Shown: positions 34,531-46,201 of the stretch, in pieces
How the letters are laid out: each line of letters starts with the position of its first letter
Position numbering within the stretch: position 1 is the stretch's first letter
Assembly: GCF_025460765.1 (NCBI RefSeq)
Contig: NZ_JAMWEG010000008.1
Location: 124,001 to 188,000 of the forward strand
Source of the DNA: Micromonospora sp. MA102
Lineage (GTDB): Bacteria > Actinomycetota > Actinomycetes > Mycobacteriales > Micromonosporaceae
DNA: 64,000 bases
Direction: 5' to 3'
The notes under the pieces: generated by a model
Databases searched by the model: none
Told to the model about the DNA's origin: nothing
The model's input: only the letters and a program-made list of their open reading frames with translations
Made by a program: the position numbers and the translations under genes

Positions 34531-35343
34531 ATGGCGCACATCCTGACCCGGCGCACGCTGCTGGGGGCCGCCGCCGGTGTGGCCGGCGTCGCGGTGGTCG
34601 GCGGGCTCACCGCCCGCCAGCTCGCCGAGCCCCGGCCCGGGCCGGGGCCCGCCGTGCCGGACGCGCCGGCCGGGGACGAGCGGTTGATCCGGATCGCCTC
34701 CGGGGCCCGCGGCCGCGAGGTGGACTTCTGGACGGCCGTGCCCGAGGGGTACGGCGACGGCCGGGGTCTCCCCGTTTGCCTGGTGCTGCACGGCGCTTCG
34801 GCCACACCCCGGGACTACGGCCGGTTCGGGCTGGCCCGCTTCCTCACCGAGGCGGTACGCCGTGGCGCCCCGCCCTTCGCGCTGGCCGGAGCCACCGGTG
34901 GCCGGCTCTCCTGGCGCCGCTCCGGGGACGACGACCCGCAGCGGATGGTCCGCGAGGAGCTGCCCACCTGGTGCGCCCGGCGCGGCTTCGACAGCAGCCG
35001 GCTCGCCGTCTGGGGCTGGTCGATGGGCGGGTTCGGGGCGTTGCTGCTCGCCGAGGCGTACCCCGGTTGGTTGCGGGCGGTGGCCGCCTTCTCCCCCGCG
35101 GTCCGCCCGGGCGACGCGGTCTTCACCGGTGTGGACCGGCTGCGCGGCACCCCGGTCGGCCTGTGGTGCGGCCGGCAGGACAACTTCCTCAGGGACGTCC
35201 GCGCGCTGGCCCGGGAGCTGCCCGAACCCCCGGTACGCGCCGCCTGGGCCGATGGCCGGCACAACTTCACCTACTGGGGCACGGTCATCCCCGACGCGTT
35301 CGCCCTGCTCGGCGCGGCCCTGACCCCACCCCGGAAAGCGTGA
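34531..35343 (+). CDS. Tat-exported esterase (D-type, alpha/beta hydrolase)
   Basis: 270 aa. A twin-arginine signal ([20 protein letters not shown]) precedes an esterase domain of the S-formylglutathione hydrolase/antigen-85 type: PVCLVLHGASATPRDYGRF, nucleophile elbow GWSMGGFGALLLA, and a late ADGRHNFTYWGTVIPDAF with the catalytic His. Secreted or membrane-attached; substrate unknown. It converges on hbd across a strong hairpin. Confidence 0.82.
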   Translation: MAHILTRRTLLGAAAGVAGVAVVGGLTARQLAEPRPGPGPAVPDAPAGDERLIRIASGARGREVDFWTAVPEGYGDGRGLPVCLVLHGASATPRDYGRFGLARFLTEAVRRGAPPFALAGATGGRLSWRRSGDDDPQRMVREELPTWCARRGFDSSRLAVWGWSMGGFGALLLAEAYPGWLRAVAAFSPAVRPGDAVFTGVDRLRGTPVGLWCGRQDNFLRDVRALARELPEPPVRAAWADGRHNFTYWGTVIPDAFALLGAALTPPRKA

Positions 35344-35374
35344 CGCCCCCGACCGGTGCGGCCGGGGGCGTCAC
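35340..35374. terminator. Bidirectional terminator between esterase and hbd
   Basis: GTGACGCCCCCG (35340-35351) with CGGGGGCGTCAC (35363-35374), perfect 12-bp stem with an 11-nt loop. Confidence 0.75.
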
Positions 35375-35385
35375 GCGCGCACGGA

Positions 35386-36234
35386 TCAGTAGCTGTAGAA
35401 GCCCTGGCCGGTCTTCCGTCCCAGGTCGCCGGCGGTGGCCATGCGCTGGAGCAGCTCCGGCGGGAAGAACTTCTCGTCGGCGGTGTCGGTGTAGATGTTT
35501 TTGCTGGCGTTGAGCAGCACGTCCACGCCGGTCAGGTCGACCGTGGCCAGCGGGCCCATGGCGTGGCCGAAGCCCAGCTTGCACGCCGTGTCCAGGTCCT
35601 CGGCGGAGATCACGCCGGACTCGACCAGCTTGACCGCCTCCATGGCGAGGGCGCAGATCAGCCGGGTGGTGACGAAGCCGGCGATGTCCCGGTTCACCAC
35701 CACGACGGTCTTGCCGATCTCCTCGGCGAACGCCTTGGCCGTGGCCAGGGCCGCGTCGCTTGTCTTGTAGCCCCGGACCAGCTCGCAGAGCTTCATCATG
35801 GGCACCGGCGAGAAGAAGTGGGTGCCGACGACCGACTCCGGGCGCTCGGTGGCGGTGGCGATCTGGGTGACCGGGATGGCCGAGGTGTTGGTGGCCAGCA
35901 CCGCGTCGGACTTGCAGATCTTGTCCAGCGCGCGGAACACCTCGTGCTTGATCTCGATCTTCTCGAAGACCGCCTCGACGACGATGTCCGCGTCGGCCGC
36001 CGCCTCCAGCTCGGTGGTCGGCGTGATCCGGGCCAGGGTCGCCTCGACCTCGGACGCCTCGATCTTCCCCTTCTCGGCGAACTTCTGAAGCGACTTCCGG
36101 ATGCCGTCGACGCCCCGCTTGGTGGCCGCGTCGTCCAGGTCGCGCAGGGTCACCTGCCAGCCCGCCTGCGCCGCCACCTGGGCGATGCCCGAGCCCATCA
36201 ACCCGGCACCGACGACCGCGAGTCGACCCGCCAT
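35386..36234 (-). CDS. hbd: 3-hydroxybutyryl-CoA dehydrogenase
   Basis: 282 aa, single-unit enzyme that reduces acetoacetyl-CoA to (3S)-hydroxybutyryl-CoA or the reverse. The Rossmann loop GAGLMG opens the protein, THFFSPVPMMKLCELV holds the catalytic His, and the C-terminus ends KTGQGFYSY. GAGGGAG precedes the ATG. A -10 (TAGGGT, 36271-36276) and motif A (36285-36301) lie upstream. It probably supplies the ethylmalonyl-CoA pathway, in parallel with the fused double enzyme. Confidence 0.95.
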   Translation of the reverse strand: MAGRLAVVGAGLMGSGIAQVAAQAGWQVTLRDLDDAATKRGVDGIRKSLQKFAEKGKIEASEVEATLARITPTTELEAAADADIVVEAVFEKIEIKHEVFRALDKICKSDAVLATNTSAIPVTQIATATERPESVVGTHFFSPVPMMKLCELVRGYKTSDAALATAKAFAEEIGKTVVVVNRDIAGFVTTRLICALAMEAVKLVESGVISAEDLDTACKLGFGHAMGPLATVDLTGVDVLLNASKNIYTDTADEKFFPPELLQRMATAGDLGRKTGQGFYSY

Positions 36235-36270
36235 CTGCTTCTCCCTCGCTGCGAATGAGTGTCTGCCAGC

Positions 36271-36276
36271 ACCCTA
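36271..36276 (-). promoter_or_regulatory. Probable -10 of hbd
   Basis: Minus-strand TAGGGT, matching TANNNT, about 37 nt before the ATG; motif A starts 8 bp further upstream and covers the -35 region, the same layout as at icmA. Confidence 0.45.
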
Positions 36277-36284
36277 TCCGCGAG

Positions 36285-36301
36285 GCTGAACGACTGCTAA
36301 G
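36285..36301. promoter_or_regulatory. Operator-like motif A (hbd)
   Basis: GCTGAACGACTGCTAAG, 14 of 17 identical to the icmA site. It lies between the hbd start and the murA stop codon. Confidence 0.55.
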
Positions 36302-36310
36302 GCCGTCCCC

Positions 36311-37750
36311 TCAGATGGCGAGGTCGGGCTCCTCGGGGGCCGTCCCGCGCGCCACCTCCACGCCGAGGGCCCGCAGGTCGGCCACGAAATCCGGGTAGCC
36401 GCGATCCACGTGGTGCACGTGCGAGACCTCGGTGACGCCGTCGGCGCACAACCCGGCGATGATCAGACCGGCGCCGGCCCGGATGTCGGTGGCGCGTACC
36501 GGGGCGCCGGAGAGGCGCTCGTGGCCGCACACCAGGGCGTGGTGCCCGTCGGTCTTGATGTCCGCACCGAGCCGCATCATCTCGTTGGCGAACATGAAGC
36601 GGCCGTCGAAGATGTTCTCGGTGATCAGCGAGCCGCCGTCGCTGACCGCGGCCAGCCCGATCGCCATCGGCAGCAGGTCGGTGGCGAAGCCCGGAAAGGG
36701 CAGGGTGACCACGTCGACGGCCTTCGGCCGGTCGTCCATGCGTACCCGGAAGGCGCCGCCCCGGGTCTCCACCAGGCCGCCGGCCGAGACCAGCTTGTCC
36801 AGCGCGACCTCCAGGTAGGCTGGATCGACACCGGTCACGGTCACGTCGCCGCGGGTCATCGCGGCCGCGAACGCCCACGTTCCGGCGACGATCCGGTCCC
36901 CCACGGTGGCGTGCCGCACCGGGCGCAGCTCGGGCACCCCGACGATGTGCAGGGTCGACGTGCCGGCCCCCTCGATCCGGGCGCCCATCCGGTTCAACAT
37001 GGTGCAGATGTCGACGATCTCCGGCTCCCGCGCCGCGTTGTCGATCGTCGTGGTGCCCCGGGCCAGCACCGCCGCCATCACCAGGTTCTCGGTGGCGCCG
37101 ACGCTCGGGAAGTCCAGCAGGATGTCCGCGCCGTACAGCCCGTCGGGGGCCTCGGCGATGACGAAGCCGTGCTCGCCGGAGATCTCCGCGCCCATCCGGG
37201 ACAGCCCGGCGATGTGCATGTCCAGGCCGCGCGAGCCGATGGCGTCCCCGCCGGGGTGGGCCACCCGCACGTAGCCCCGGCGGGCCAGCAGCGGACCGAG
37301 CACGCAGATCGACGCGCGCAGCCGGCGGACCAGGTCGTAGTCGGCCTCCGCGCCCGGCTGCTCCGGCACGTCGATCACCACCGACCGGGACCGTTCCACC
37401 CCGCCGCGGGCCACCATGGGGTCGACCGGGTCGTCGGCGGCGAAGCGTACGGCGCAGCCGAGCCGGCGCAGCACCTCGCCCATGATGGCGATGTCGGTGA
37501 TCCGGGGGACGTTGGTGATCACGCTGCGTCCCGGGGCGAGCAGTGCCGCCGCCATCAGCTTCAACGCGGAGTTCTTCGCCCCGACCACGTGCACGGTGCC
37601 GGCCAGCCGGGCCTCACCGGGCACCCGGATGACGTCGACGTCGTTGACCGCCGGGTCGCCGGCATCGCCCGGCCCGACCCCCGCCGGCCAGGCGGTGCGG
37701 GCCGGCCGCGCCGGGATCGTCAGGTCCGGTATCCGTAGGCTGTGCGTCAT
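36311..37750 (-). CDS. murA: UDP-N-acetylglucosamine 1-carboxyvinyltransferase, Asp-type active site
   Basis: 479 aa. It catalyses the first committed step of peptidoglycan synthesis (enolpyruvyl transfer to UDP-GlcNAc). Seen: [12 protein letters not shown] with the conserved Lys-Asn (59-60) and the catalytic loop [15 protein letters not shown], in which the usual Cys is Asp (D169). Cys-to-Asp is known from M. tuberculosis MurA and makes it insensitive to fosfomycin. An N-terminal extension of about 35 residues precedes the normal start DVIRV; no in-frame start codon fits better than the ATG at 37750, which shares bases with the divergent pduO start. Confidence 0.92.
   Translation of the reverse strand: MTHSLRIPDLTIPARPARTAWPAGVGPGDAGDPAVNDVDVIRVPGEARLAGTVHVVGAKNSALKLMAAALLAPGRSVITNVPRITDIAIMGEVLRRLGCAVRFAADDPVDPMVARGGVERSRSVVIDVPEQPGAEADYDLVRRLRASICVLGPLLARRGYVRVAHPGGDAIGSRGLDMHIAGLSRMGAEISGEHGFVIAEAPDGLYGADILLDFPSVGATENLVMAAVLARGTTTIDNAAREPEIVDICTMLNRMGARIEGAGTSTLHIVGVPELRPVRHATVGDRIVAGTWAFAAAMTRGDVTVTGVDPAYLEVALDKLVSAGGLVETRGGAFRVRMDDRPKAVDVVTLPFPGFATDLLPMAIGLAAVSDGGSLITENIFDGRFMFANEMMRLGADIKTDGHHALVCGHERLSGAPVRATDIRAGAGLIIAGLCADGVTEVSHVHHVDRGYPDFVADLRALGVEVARGTAPEEPDLAI
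37736..37741 (+). promoter_or_regulatory. Putative -10 of pduO inside murA
   Basis: TAGGCT followed by 7 nt and the pduO ATG (37749). It lies within the first codons of murA on the other strand. Confidence 0.4.
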
Positions 37751-38321
37751 GGCCGTCCACCTCACGCGCATCTACACCAAGGCCGGCGACGCCGGCATGA
37801 CCAGGCTGAGCAACAACGAGCAGGTGCCGAAGACCGATCCGCGGATCGCCGCGTACGCGGACGTGGACGAGTGCAACGCCGCGATCGGCGTGGCGCTCGC
37901 CCTGGGGCAGCTCCCCGACGAGCTGCGGGCCGTGCTGGAGTCGATCCAGAACGACATGTTCGACGTCGGCGCGGACCTGGCGACGCCGGTGGAGCCGGAC
38001 CCGAAGTACCCGCCGCTGCGGGTCACCGAGGAGTACGTGGAGCGCCTCGAGGGCTGGTGCGACGAGTTCAACGCGCGCCTGAGCAAGCTCGACTCCTTCA
38101 TCCTCCCCGGCGGCACCGCTGGCGCGGCACTGCTGCACGTGGCACGGACGACCGCCCGGCGCGCCGAGCGTGCGGCGTGGGCGCTGGTCACGCACGACCC
38201 GGACCGGACCAGCACGCTCCCGGCAAAGTATCTCAACCGGCTCTCCGATCTGCTCTTTATCCTGTCAAGAACGGCAAATCCGGATGGGGATGTGCTATGG
38301 GTGCCGGGCGGGAAGCGCTGA
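37749..38321 (+). CDS. pduO: Cob(I)alamin adenosyltransferase, PduO type
   Basis: 190 aa. It makes adenosylcobalamin, the cofactor of IcmA and Ecm. Motifs: N-terminal [15 protein letters not shown] (ATP-binding), [13 protein letters not shown] and [15 protein letters not shown] near the end, all typical of trimeric PduO enzymes. Its ATG (37749-37751) overlaps the murA start codon on the other strand (37748-37750) by 2 nt in the sequence CATG. No ribosome site; predicted leaderless. The pduO/murA divergent pair is also found in M. tuberculosis (Rv1314c/Rv1315). Confidence 0.93.
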   Translation: MAVHLTRIYTKAGDAGMTRLSNNEQVPKTDPRIAAYADVDECNAAIGVALALGQLPDELRAVLESIQNDMFDVGADLATPVEPDPKYPPLRVTEEYVERLEGWCDEFNARLSKLDSFILPGGTAGAALLHVARTTARRAERAAWALVTHDPDRTSTLPAKYLNRLSDLLFILSRTANPDGDVLWVPGGKR

Positions 38322-38716
38322 CCGTCGGCGCGCTGCACCACGTGGAGGTCTGGGTACCCGATCTCGCCGCTGGCAGGCGTAGTTGGGGCTGGCTACTCGG
38401 CGAGCTGGGCTGGACGCCGTACCAGGACTGGCCGGCCGGCCGGTCCTGGCGGCTCGGCCCGACCTACCTGGTCCTGGAGGAGTCCCCGGCGCTCACCGGG
38501 CGCGCGCACGACCGGTGCGCGCCGGGCCTCAACCACCTGGCCTTCCACGCCGGCCCGCCGGCCGCCGTGGACCGGCTGGTCGCCGCCGCGCCCGGGCACG
38601 GCTGGGAACTGCTGTTCCCGGACCGCCACCCGCACGCGGGCGGCCCGCAGACCTACGCCGCCTACCTGTCCGACACCCAGGGGTACGAGGTCGAGCTGGT
38701 CGCCGGCGTGGGCTGA
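38297..38716 (+). CDS. VOC-family (glyoxalase-like) protein
   Basis: 139 aa, one VOC unit: VGALHHVEVWVPDLAAGRRS, CAPGLNHLAFHAGPPAAVD and TYAAYLSDTQGYEVELV give the His…His…Glu metal ligands. It overlaps pduO by 25 nt in another frame, so it is translated from the same mRNA; GGATGGGGA precedes the ATG. Specific reaction unknown; it could be a lyase, dioxygenase or resistance protein. Confidence 0.78.
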   Translation: MGAGREALTVGALHHVEVWVPDLAAGRRSWGWLLGELGWTPYQDWPAGRSWRLGPTYLVLEESPALTGRAHDRCAPGLNHLAFHAGPPAAVDRLVAAAPGHGWELLFPDRHPHAGGPQTYAAYLSDTQGYEVELVAGVG

Positions 38717-38734
38717 AATACGCTCCGGACACGC

Positions 38735-38772
38735 CACTGGCCGGCACCCCGTCTTCGGGATGCCGGCCAGCG
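38735..38772. terminator. Terminator hairpin, copy 2
   Basis: CACTGGCCGGCACCCC (38735-38750), loop GTCTTC, GGGATGCCGGCCAGCG (38757-38772); the same stem as at 26728 with one mismatch. It serves both the VOC gene and the convergent lysozyme-like gene. Confidence 0.8.
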
Positions 38773-38783
38773 CGTTGTTCAGG

Positions 38784-39374
38784 TCAGCTGTTCCAGTACT
38801 GGGCGACGATGTCGGCGGCCTGCTGCTCCCACTGCGCGTACGCGTCGGGGTAGGCCGACACCTGCACGGTCTGGGCGGCCTCGGTCAGCGGCATGTCCTG
38901 CCAGCCGTCGACCTGCTTCAGGCCCTTCTCGAACGCCAGGGTCGCGTACTCGGGGTCGGTGATCTGCTCCGGCGTGCCCCAACCACTGGACGGGCGCTGC
39001 TGGAACAGGCCCAGCGAGTCATGGTCGTTCTTGTCGCCGAGGTGGCCGAGGTTCTCCAGCTTCGACTCCTGCAGCGACGTGGCGATCGAGATGACCGCCG
39101 CCCGCTCGGGCAGGCCGGCCTTCTTGGTCGCCGCGATGATCGCCTTGGCGTTCGCGGTCTGCTCGTCGTTCAGGGTGATCTTCGACTGGGCGCCCTGCAC
39201 ACCGTGCGGGATCAGCTTGCCGGTGTCCGGCTTGTCGGCCTGCACCGCCACCGCGACCGGCTTGGTGCTGTCCACCGGCTCGGCCGCGTGGGCGGCGACG
39301 GGACCGGCGAAGACGCCGCCGGTGAAGGCCAGACCAGCAATACCCAGCACGCTCTTACGCAGCATCGTGTTCAT
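38784..39374 (-). CDS. Secreted lysozyme-like protein, copy 2
   Basis: 196 aa, paralogue of the gene at 26778. The signal peptide is identical in DNA over the first 55 nt. The linker after it is longer and different (residues about 31-65, with Lys/Val/Asp). The lysozyme-like domain is almost the same (IATSLQESKL, DHDSLGLFQQRPSSGWGTPEQI). Ribosome site and start region are also identical. Probably a secreted cell-wall hydrolase; the two copies may be expressed under different signals through diverged parts of the leader. Confidence 0.82.
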   Translation of the reverse strand: MNTMLRKSVLGIAGLAFTGGVFAGPVAAHAAEPVDSTKPVAVAVQADKPDTGKLIPHGVQGAQSKITLNDEQTANAKAIIAATKKAGLPERAAVISIATSLQESKLENLGHLGDKNDHDSLGLFQQRPSSGWGTPEQITDPEYATLAFEKGLKQVDGWQDMPLTEAAQTVQVSAYPDAYAQWEQQAADIVAQYWNS

Positions 39375-39853
39375 GGGGGTAGCTCCATTCGGGGGTTGGC
39401 GCGACATCCCACCGACGGGGGGTCGGCTGTCGGATGTGCGCAAGCACCGTCAGGCGCTCAAGGGGGGAAAGTCTCAGGGGGTCATCCGGTGCGCGGGGCA
39501 GAGCCACGTCGCGGCGCCGGGACCATGTACAACGACCGGCGGCCCACCATCATTCCGGGCCTGGCCACCCCGCCTGGCGGGGCGTCTTCCTCGGCCGTTC
39601 ACCGGGATACAACGACCCCCACCCGCCCGCCATTCCGCCACCGGAGTGCCGCCGACCACCCGCGAAACGGACAGACCGCCCGGCGCCGGTCAGTCGGTGG
39701 CACACCGTGGGTGCGTCCGGACCCCGGAGACACCCATGACGTTCCACTCGACGAATCCGCAACCGGACAGCTCGCACGGGAGCGACGCACGACGAGCGCG
39801 GGAGCGGGCAGAGGGCTGGGAAATGTCCGGTTCGTGCTCTACCGGGTTGCGGG
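39375..39853 (-). promoter_or_regulatory. Conserved leader/upstream region of lysozyme-like copy 2
   Basis: Gene-free stretch of 479 bp. It shares with copy 1 the final 35 nt before the ATG, a GCGCCTGACG…GTGCTTGCGCACA block, two GGTCGTTGTA boxes (39523-39537 and 39604-39618, minus strand, 81 bp apart) and the GGGTG…CACCC stem with loop GCGTCCGGACCCCGGAGA (39709-39736). No open frame is conserved between the copies, which argues for DNA- or RNA-level function. Confidence 0.55.
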
Positions 39854-40309
39854 TCAGGCGGCGGGCCAGTCCTGGGAGGCCAGACGCGGCGAGGCCGCCC
39901 CGGGTGGGGCGGCCTCGAGCCAGGAGAGGAATCCGGTGACCGTGGACCGTGCCATCGCGATCTCGACCGGGGCGTGGTCGCTGGTGCAGCGCACGATCAC
40001 CCAGTCGGCGGGCATGGAGAGCCGCTCCTGGCCCTCGGGCAGCCGGCGCCGCTCCACCGCGAGGGTCTTACGGGAGAGCACCCGCTTGGGGCGCAGGGCG
40101 AAGCTGAACATGCGGTACCAGCGGAGCTCGTCGCCGACGAAACGGCCGAAGCCGGGTGACCAGCCCCGGCCGTCGAGCATCGTGGACACCCGGACGCTGA
40201 GCCGGATGATGCCTCCGCTGCGGGTGAACAGGGCCCGCCGGATGAAGAGGATCAGAAGCGCCGCGAGAATGACCGCGACGCCGATTCCGATCCCTTCCAC
40301 GATCTCCAT
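39854..40309 (-). CDS. DUF2550 membrane-anchored protein
   Basis: 151 aa. One N-terminal transmembrane helix (GIGIGVAVILAALLILFIRR) is followed by a soluble domain with SMLDGRGWSPGFGRFVGDELRWYRMF-type DUF2550 residues and PADWVIVRC. Function unknown. It follows atpC by 12 nt, as Rv1312 follows atpC in M. tuberculosis, so it is probably the last gene of the transcript. Confidence 0.82.
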   Translation of the reverse strand: MEIVEGIGIGVAVILAALLILFIRRALFTRSGGIIRLSVRVSTMLDGRGWSPGFGRFVGDELRWYRMFSFALRPKRVLSRKTLAVERRRLPEGQERLSMPADWVIVRCTSDHAPVEIAMARSTVTGFLSWLEAAPPGAASPRLASQDWPAA

Positions 40310-40321
40310 CGGCGGGTCGGC

Positions 40322-40600
40322 TCAGCGGGCCGGAGTAGCCGGGGTGGCGCTCTCGGCGAGGACGGTCACGCCCTCACCGGACACCGACAGGAACCCGCCC
40401 GCCACGTCGTACGCGAGCTGCTCGCCGCCGGCCTGCTTGATGCGTACCTGGCTGGGCTCCGCGAGCTGGCCGAGCAGGGGCGCGTGCCCCGGCAGCACAC
40501 CCAGCTCACCCTCGGTCGTGCGGGCGACGACCATTTCGGCCTCGCCGGACCAGACCTTCTCCTCGACGGCTACGAGCTCGACGTGAAGCTGCTGTGCCAC
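40322..40600 (-). CDS. atpC: ATP synthase epsilon subunit, lacking the C-terminal helical domain
   Basis: 92 aa, against about 120-135 in most bacteria. The N-terminal beta sandwich is complete: LHVELVAVEEKVWSGEAEMVV, GELGVLPGHAPLLGQLAEP, VAGGFLSVSGEGVTVLAE. The sequence then ends within ten residues (SATPATPAR), so the two-helix C-terminal domain, which inhibits ATP hydrolysis in many enzymes, is missing. The next gene begins 12 nt later, so this is not a frameshift artefact. It is separated from atpD by an LCP gene and a hairpin. Confidence 0.93.
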   Translation of the reverse strand: MAQQLHVELVAVEEKVWSGEAEMVVARTTEGELGVLPGHAPLLGQLAEPSQVRIKQAGGEQLAYDVAGGFLSVSGEGVTVLAESATPATPAR

Positions 40601-40736
40601 GCTGTCTCCTTGCTGCGGCGGCGGATTGCCGAAAGTCTAGTCGCGCCCCCGGAGCCCACCCAACGCGGGTGGCGAGAGCTGCGCCACGGTCACGCCAACC
40701 GGCCCCGGCACCCGCCGGAGCCCGTTGGCGCTCACG

Positions 40737-41873
40737 CTACTTGCTCTTCTGCACGAAGTCCGGGTGCTCCAGCAGGAACGCGTCGACCTGCTCGTTGCGC
40801 AGGGCCGCGAAGAAGTCCTCGGCGGGCGGCAGCAGGCGCTCACCCTGGTAGCCCCGGCTCGTCTCGACCGGGCCGCCGGGCAGCTTGATCGTCTCGATCG
40901 AGTCGGCCCGGATGCCCTTGAGGGCGAGGGCGAAGTCGACCACGCCGTTGCCCCGGCCGTTGAAGACCAGCGACTGGCCGGCCGCGCGGAGCACCCGGTC
41001 CAGCTTCACCGGGTTGGCCACCACGTCGGCGCTGAACGCCTGGCTGACCATCGCCTTGACGAACTGCTGCTGGTGCCGCTGCCGGCCGTAGTCGGCGTCC
41101 GGCACGCCGTTCTTCGGGTAGCGCTGCCGGACGTAGTCCAGCGCCTGCCAGCCCTTGAGGTGGGCGTTGCCCTTCTTGTAGACGGCCTGCGGGCCGAGGT
41201 AGCCCCCACCGCCCGCCTTGAGCTGGCGCGGCGTGCCGTCCGGCTGCATGTGCTCGGACTTGACCTCGCGCTCGATGGTCATGTCGACGCCGCCCATGGC
41301 GTCCACGATCTTCTTGAAGCCGGTGAAGTTGATGATCGCCCCGGCGTCGAAGCGCTCGATCCCGGTGACCTGCTGCACCGTCGTGGCGAGCAGCTCGAAG
41401 CCCTGGGCGGCGCTCGGGTTCCGCCCGGGCACCGCGCTGCCGTGGGACATGGCGGCGTTGATCCGGTCGGTGCCGCCGTCGTATTCGGCCTTGCTGAATT
41501 CGGGGATCTCCACCCTCAGGTCGCGCGGGAGTGAGAAGAGGTAACCCCGGTCCATGCCGGCCGGCACGTGCAGGATCATGATCGAGTCGGCGAGCGGGCG
41601 GGCCTTCGCGTTGCGGGGGTCGATGCCCACCAGCAGGATGTTCAACGGGCCCTTGATGTCGCTCTTCTTCTCCTTGGCCCCGGCCGCCTGGTCACCGAAG
41701 AGGTCGCCCTTGCCGACCGCGCCCTCGTATCGGGCGACCAGCGCGTGGTAGCCCACCAGCACGGAGCCGCTGAGCACCATCATGACGACGCCGAGGATGG
41801 TGCAGACCCGGGCCCACCGCGGCACGCCACGCCACCGGGCCCGCTTGCCGCGGTCCGTGCCGCCCTTACCCAC
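40737..41873 (-). CDS. LCP-family (LytR-CpsA-Psr) cell-wall glycopolymer ligase
   Basis: About 378 aa. A short basic cytoplasmic N-terminus and one TM helix (VCTILGVVMMVLSGSVLVGY) precede an extracytoplasmic LCP domain: NILLVGIDPRNAKARPLADSIMILHV, YLFSLPRDLRVEIPEF, GGTDRINAAMSHGS, VDAMGGVDMTIEREV and DYVRQRYPKNGVPDADYGRQRHQQQF hold the Asp/Arg residues that bind the lipid pyrophosphate. LCP enzymes attach teichoic-type or arabinogalactan-type polymers to peptidoglycan. The ATG (41879) is too close to GGGAG; the GTG at 41873 has correct spacing. It lies between atpD and atpC in the same direction. Confidence 0.88.
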   Translation of the reverse strand: MGKGGTDRGKRARWRGVPRWARVCTILGVVMMVLSGSVLVGYHALVARYEGAVGKGDLFGDQAAGAKEKKSDIKGPLNILLVGIDPRNAKARPLADSIMILHVPAGMDRGYLFSLPRDLRVEIPEFSKAEYDGGTDRINAAMSHGSAVPGRNPSAAQGFELLATTVQQVTGIERFDAGAIINFTGFKKIVDAMGGVDMTIEREVKSEHMQPDGTPRQLKAGGGGYLGPQAVYKKGNAHLKGWQALDYVRQRYPKNGVPDADYGRQRHQQQFVKAMVSQAFSADVVANPVKLDRVLRAAGQSLVFNGRGNGVVDFALALKGIRADSIETIKLPGGPVETSRGYQGERLLPPAEDFFAALRNEQVDAFLLEHPDFVQKSK

Positions 41874-42042
41874 GAGCATCTCCCATCGTCACGCCCACGA
41901 CTGGTAGACGGGCGGGCGGATCCGTTTCGTTGCAGGGATCAACGCCCATGATGTGAACGTCGTGTCACGAACGGTACCGCGCGGTATGGGGAACCGCCCG
42001 CCCGCGAACCGGGCAGCTGGTGACGAGGGGCCCTCAACAGGC

Positions 42043-42076
42043 GGAGGCCGCCCCGACACATGTCGGGGCGGCCTCC
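42043..42076 (-). terminator. Strong hairpin between atpD and LCP gene
   Basis: GGAGGCCGCCCCGACA (42043-42058), CA, TGTCGGGGCGGCCTCC (42061-42076): perfect 16-bp arms, 19 nt past the atpD stop. It should end or attenuate the main atp transcript before atpC. Confidence 0.8.
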
Positions 42077-42095
42077 GTGGAGTGTGAGCGGGCTC

Positions 42096-44461
<2,366 letters not shown>

Positions 44462-44463
44462 CG

Positions 44464-46116
<1,653 letters not shown>

Positions 46117-46201
46117 CCTCTGCTTCCTTAAGTATCAGGGGCCCGGGATACCTAGTACCGACCGGTCCGATGGCATCGAATCAGGGCTGCTCAGTCGCTG
46201 A

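Noticed and set aside
37416..37748. N-terminal extension of pduO suggested by the open frame
   Set aside because: The extension is antisense to murA and has no conserved residues; the enzyme's conserved N-terminus begins at the ATG at 37749.
41975..41986. TACCGCGCGGTA palindrome upstream of the LCP gene
   Set aside because: Core resembles motif B, but the outer T/A positions are missing and CG-rich palindromes are common at this GC content, so it is not counted as a member.
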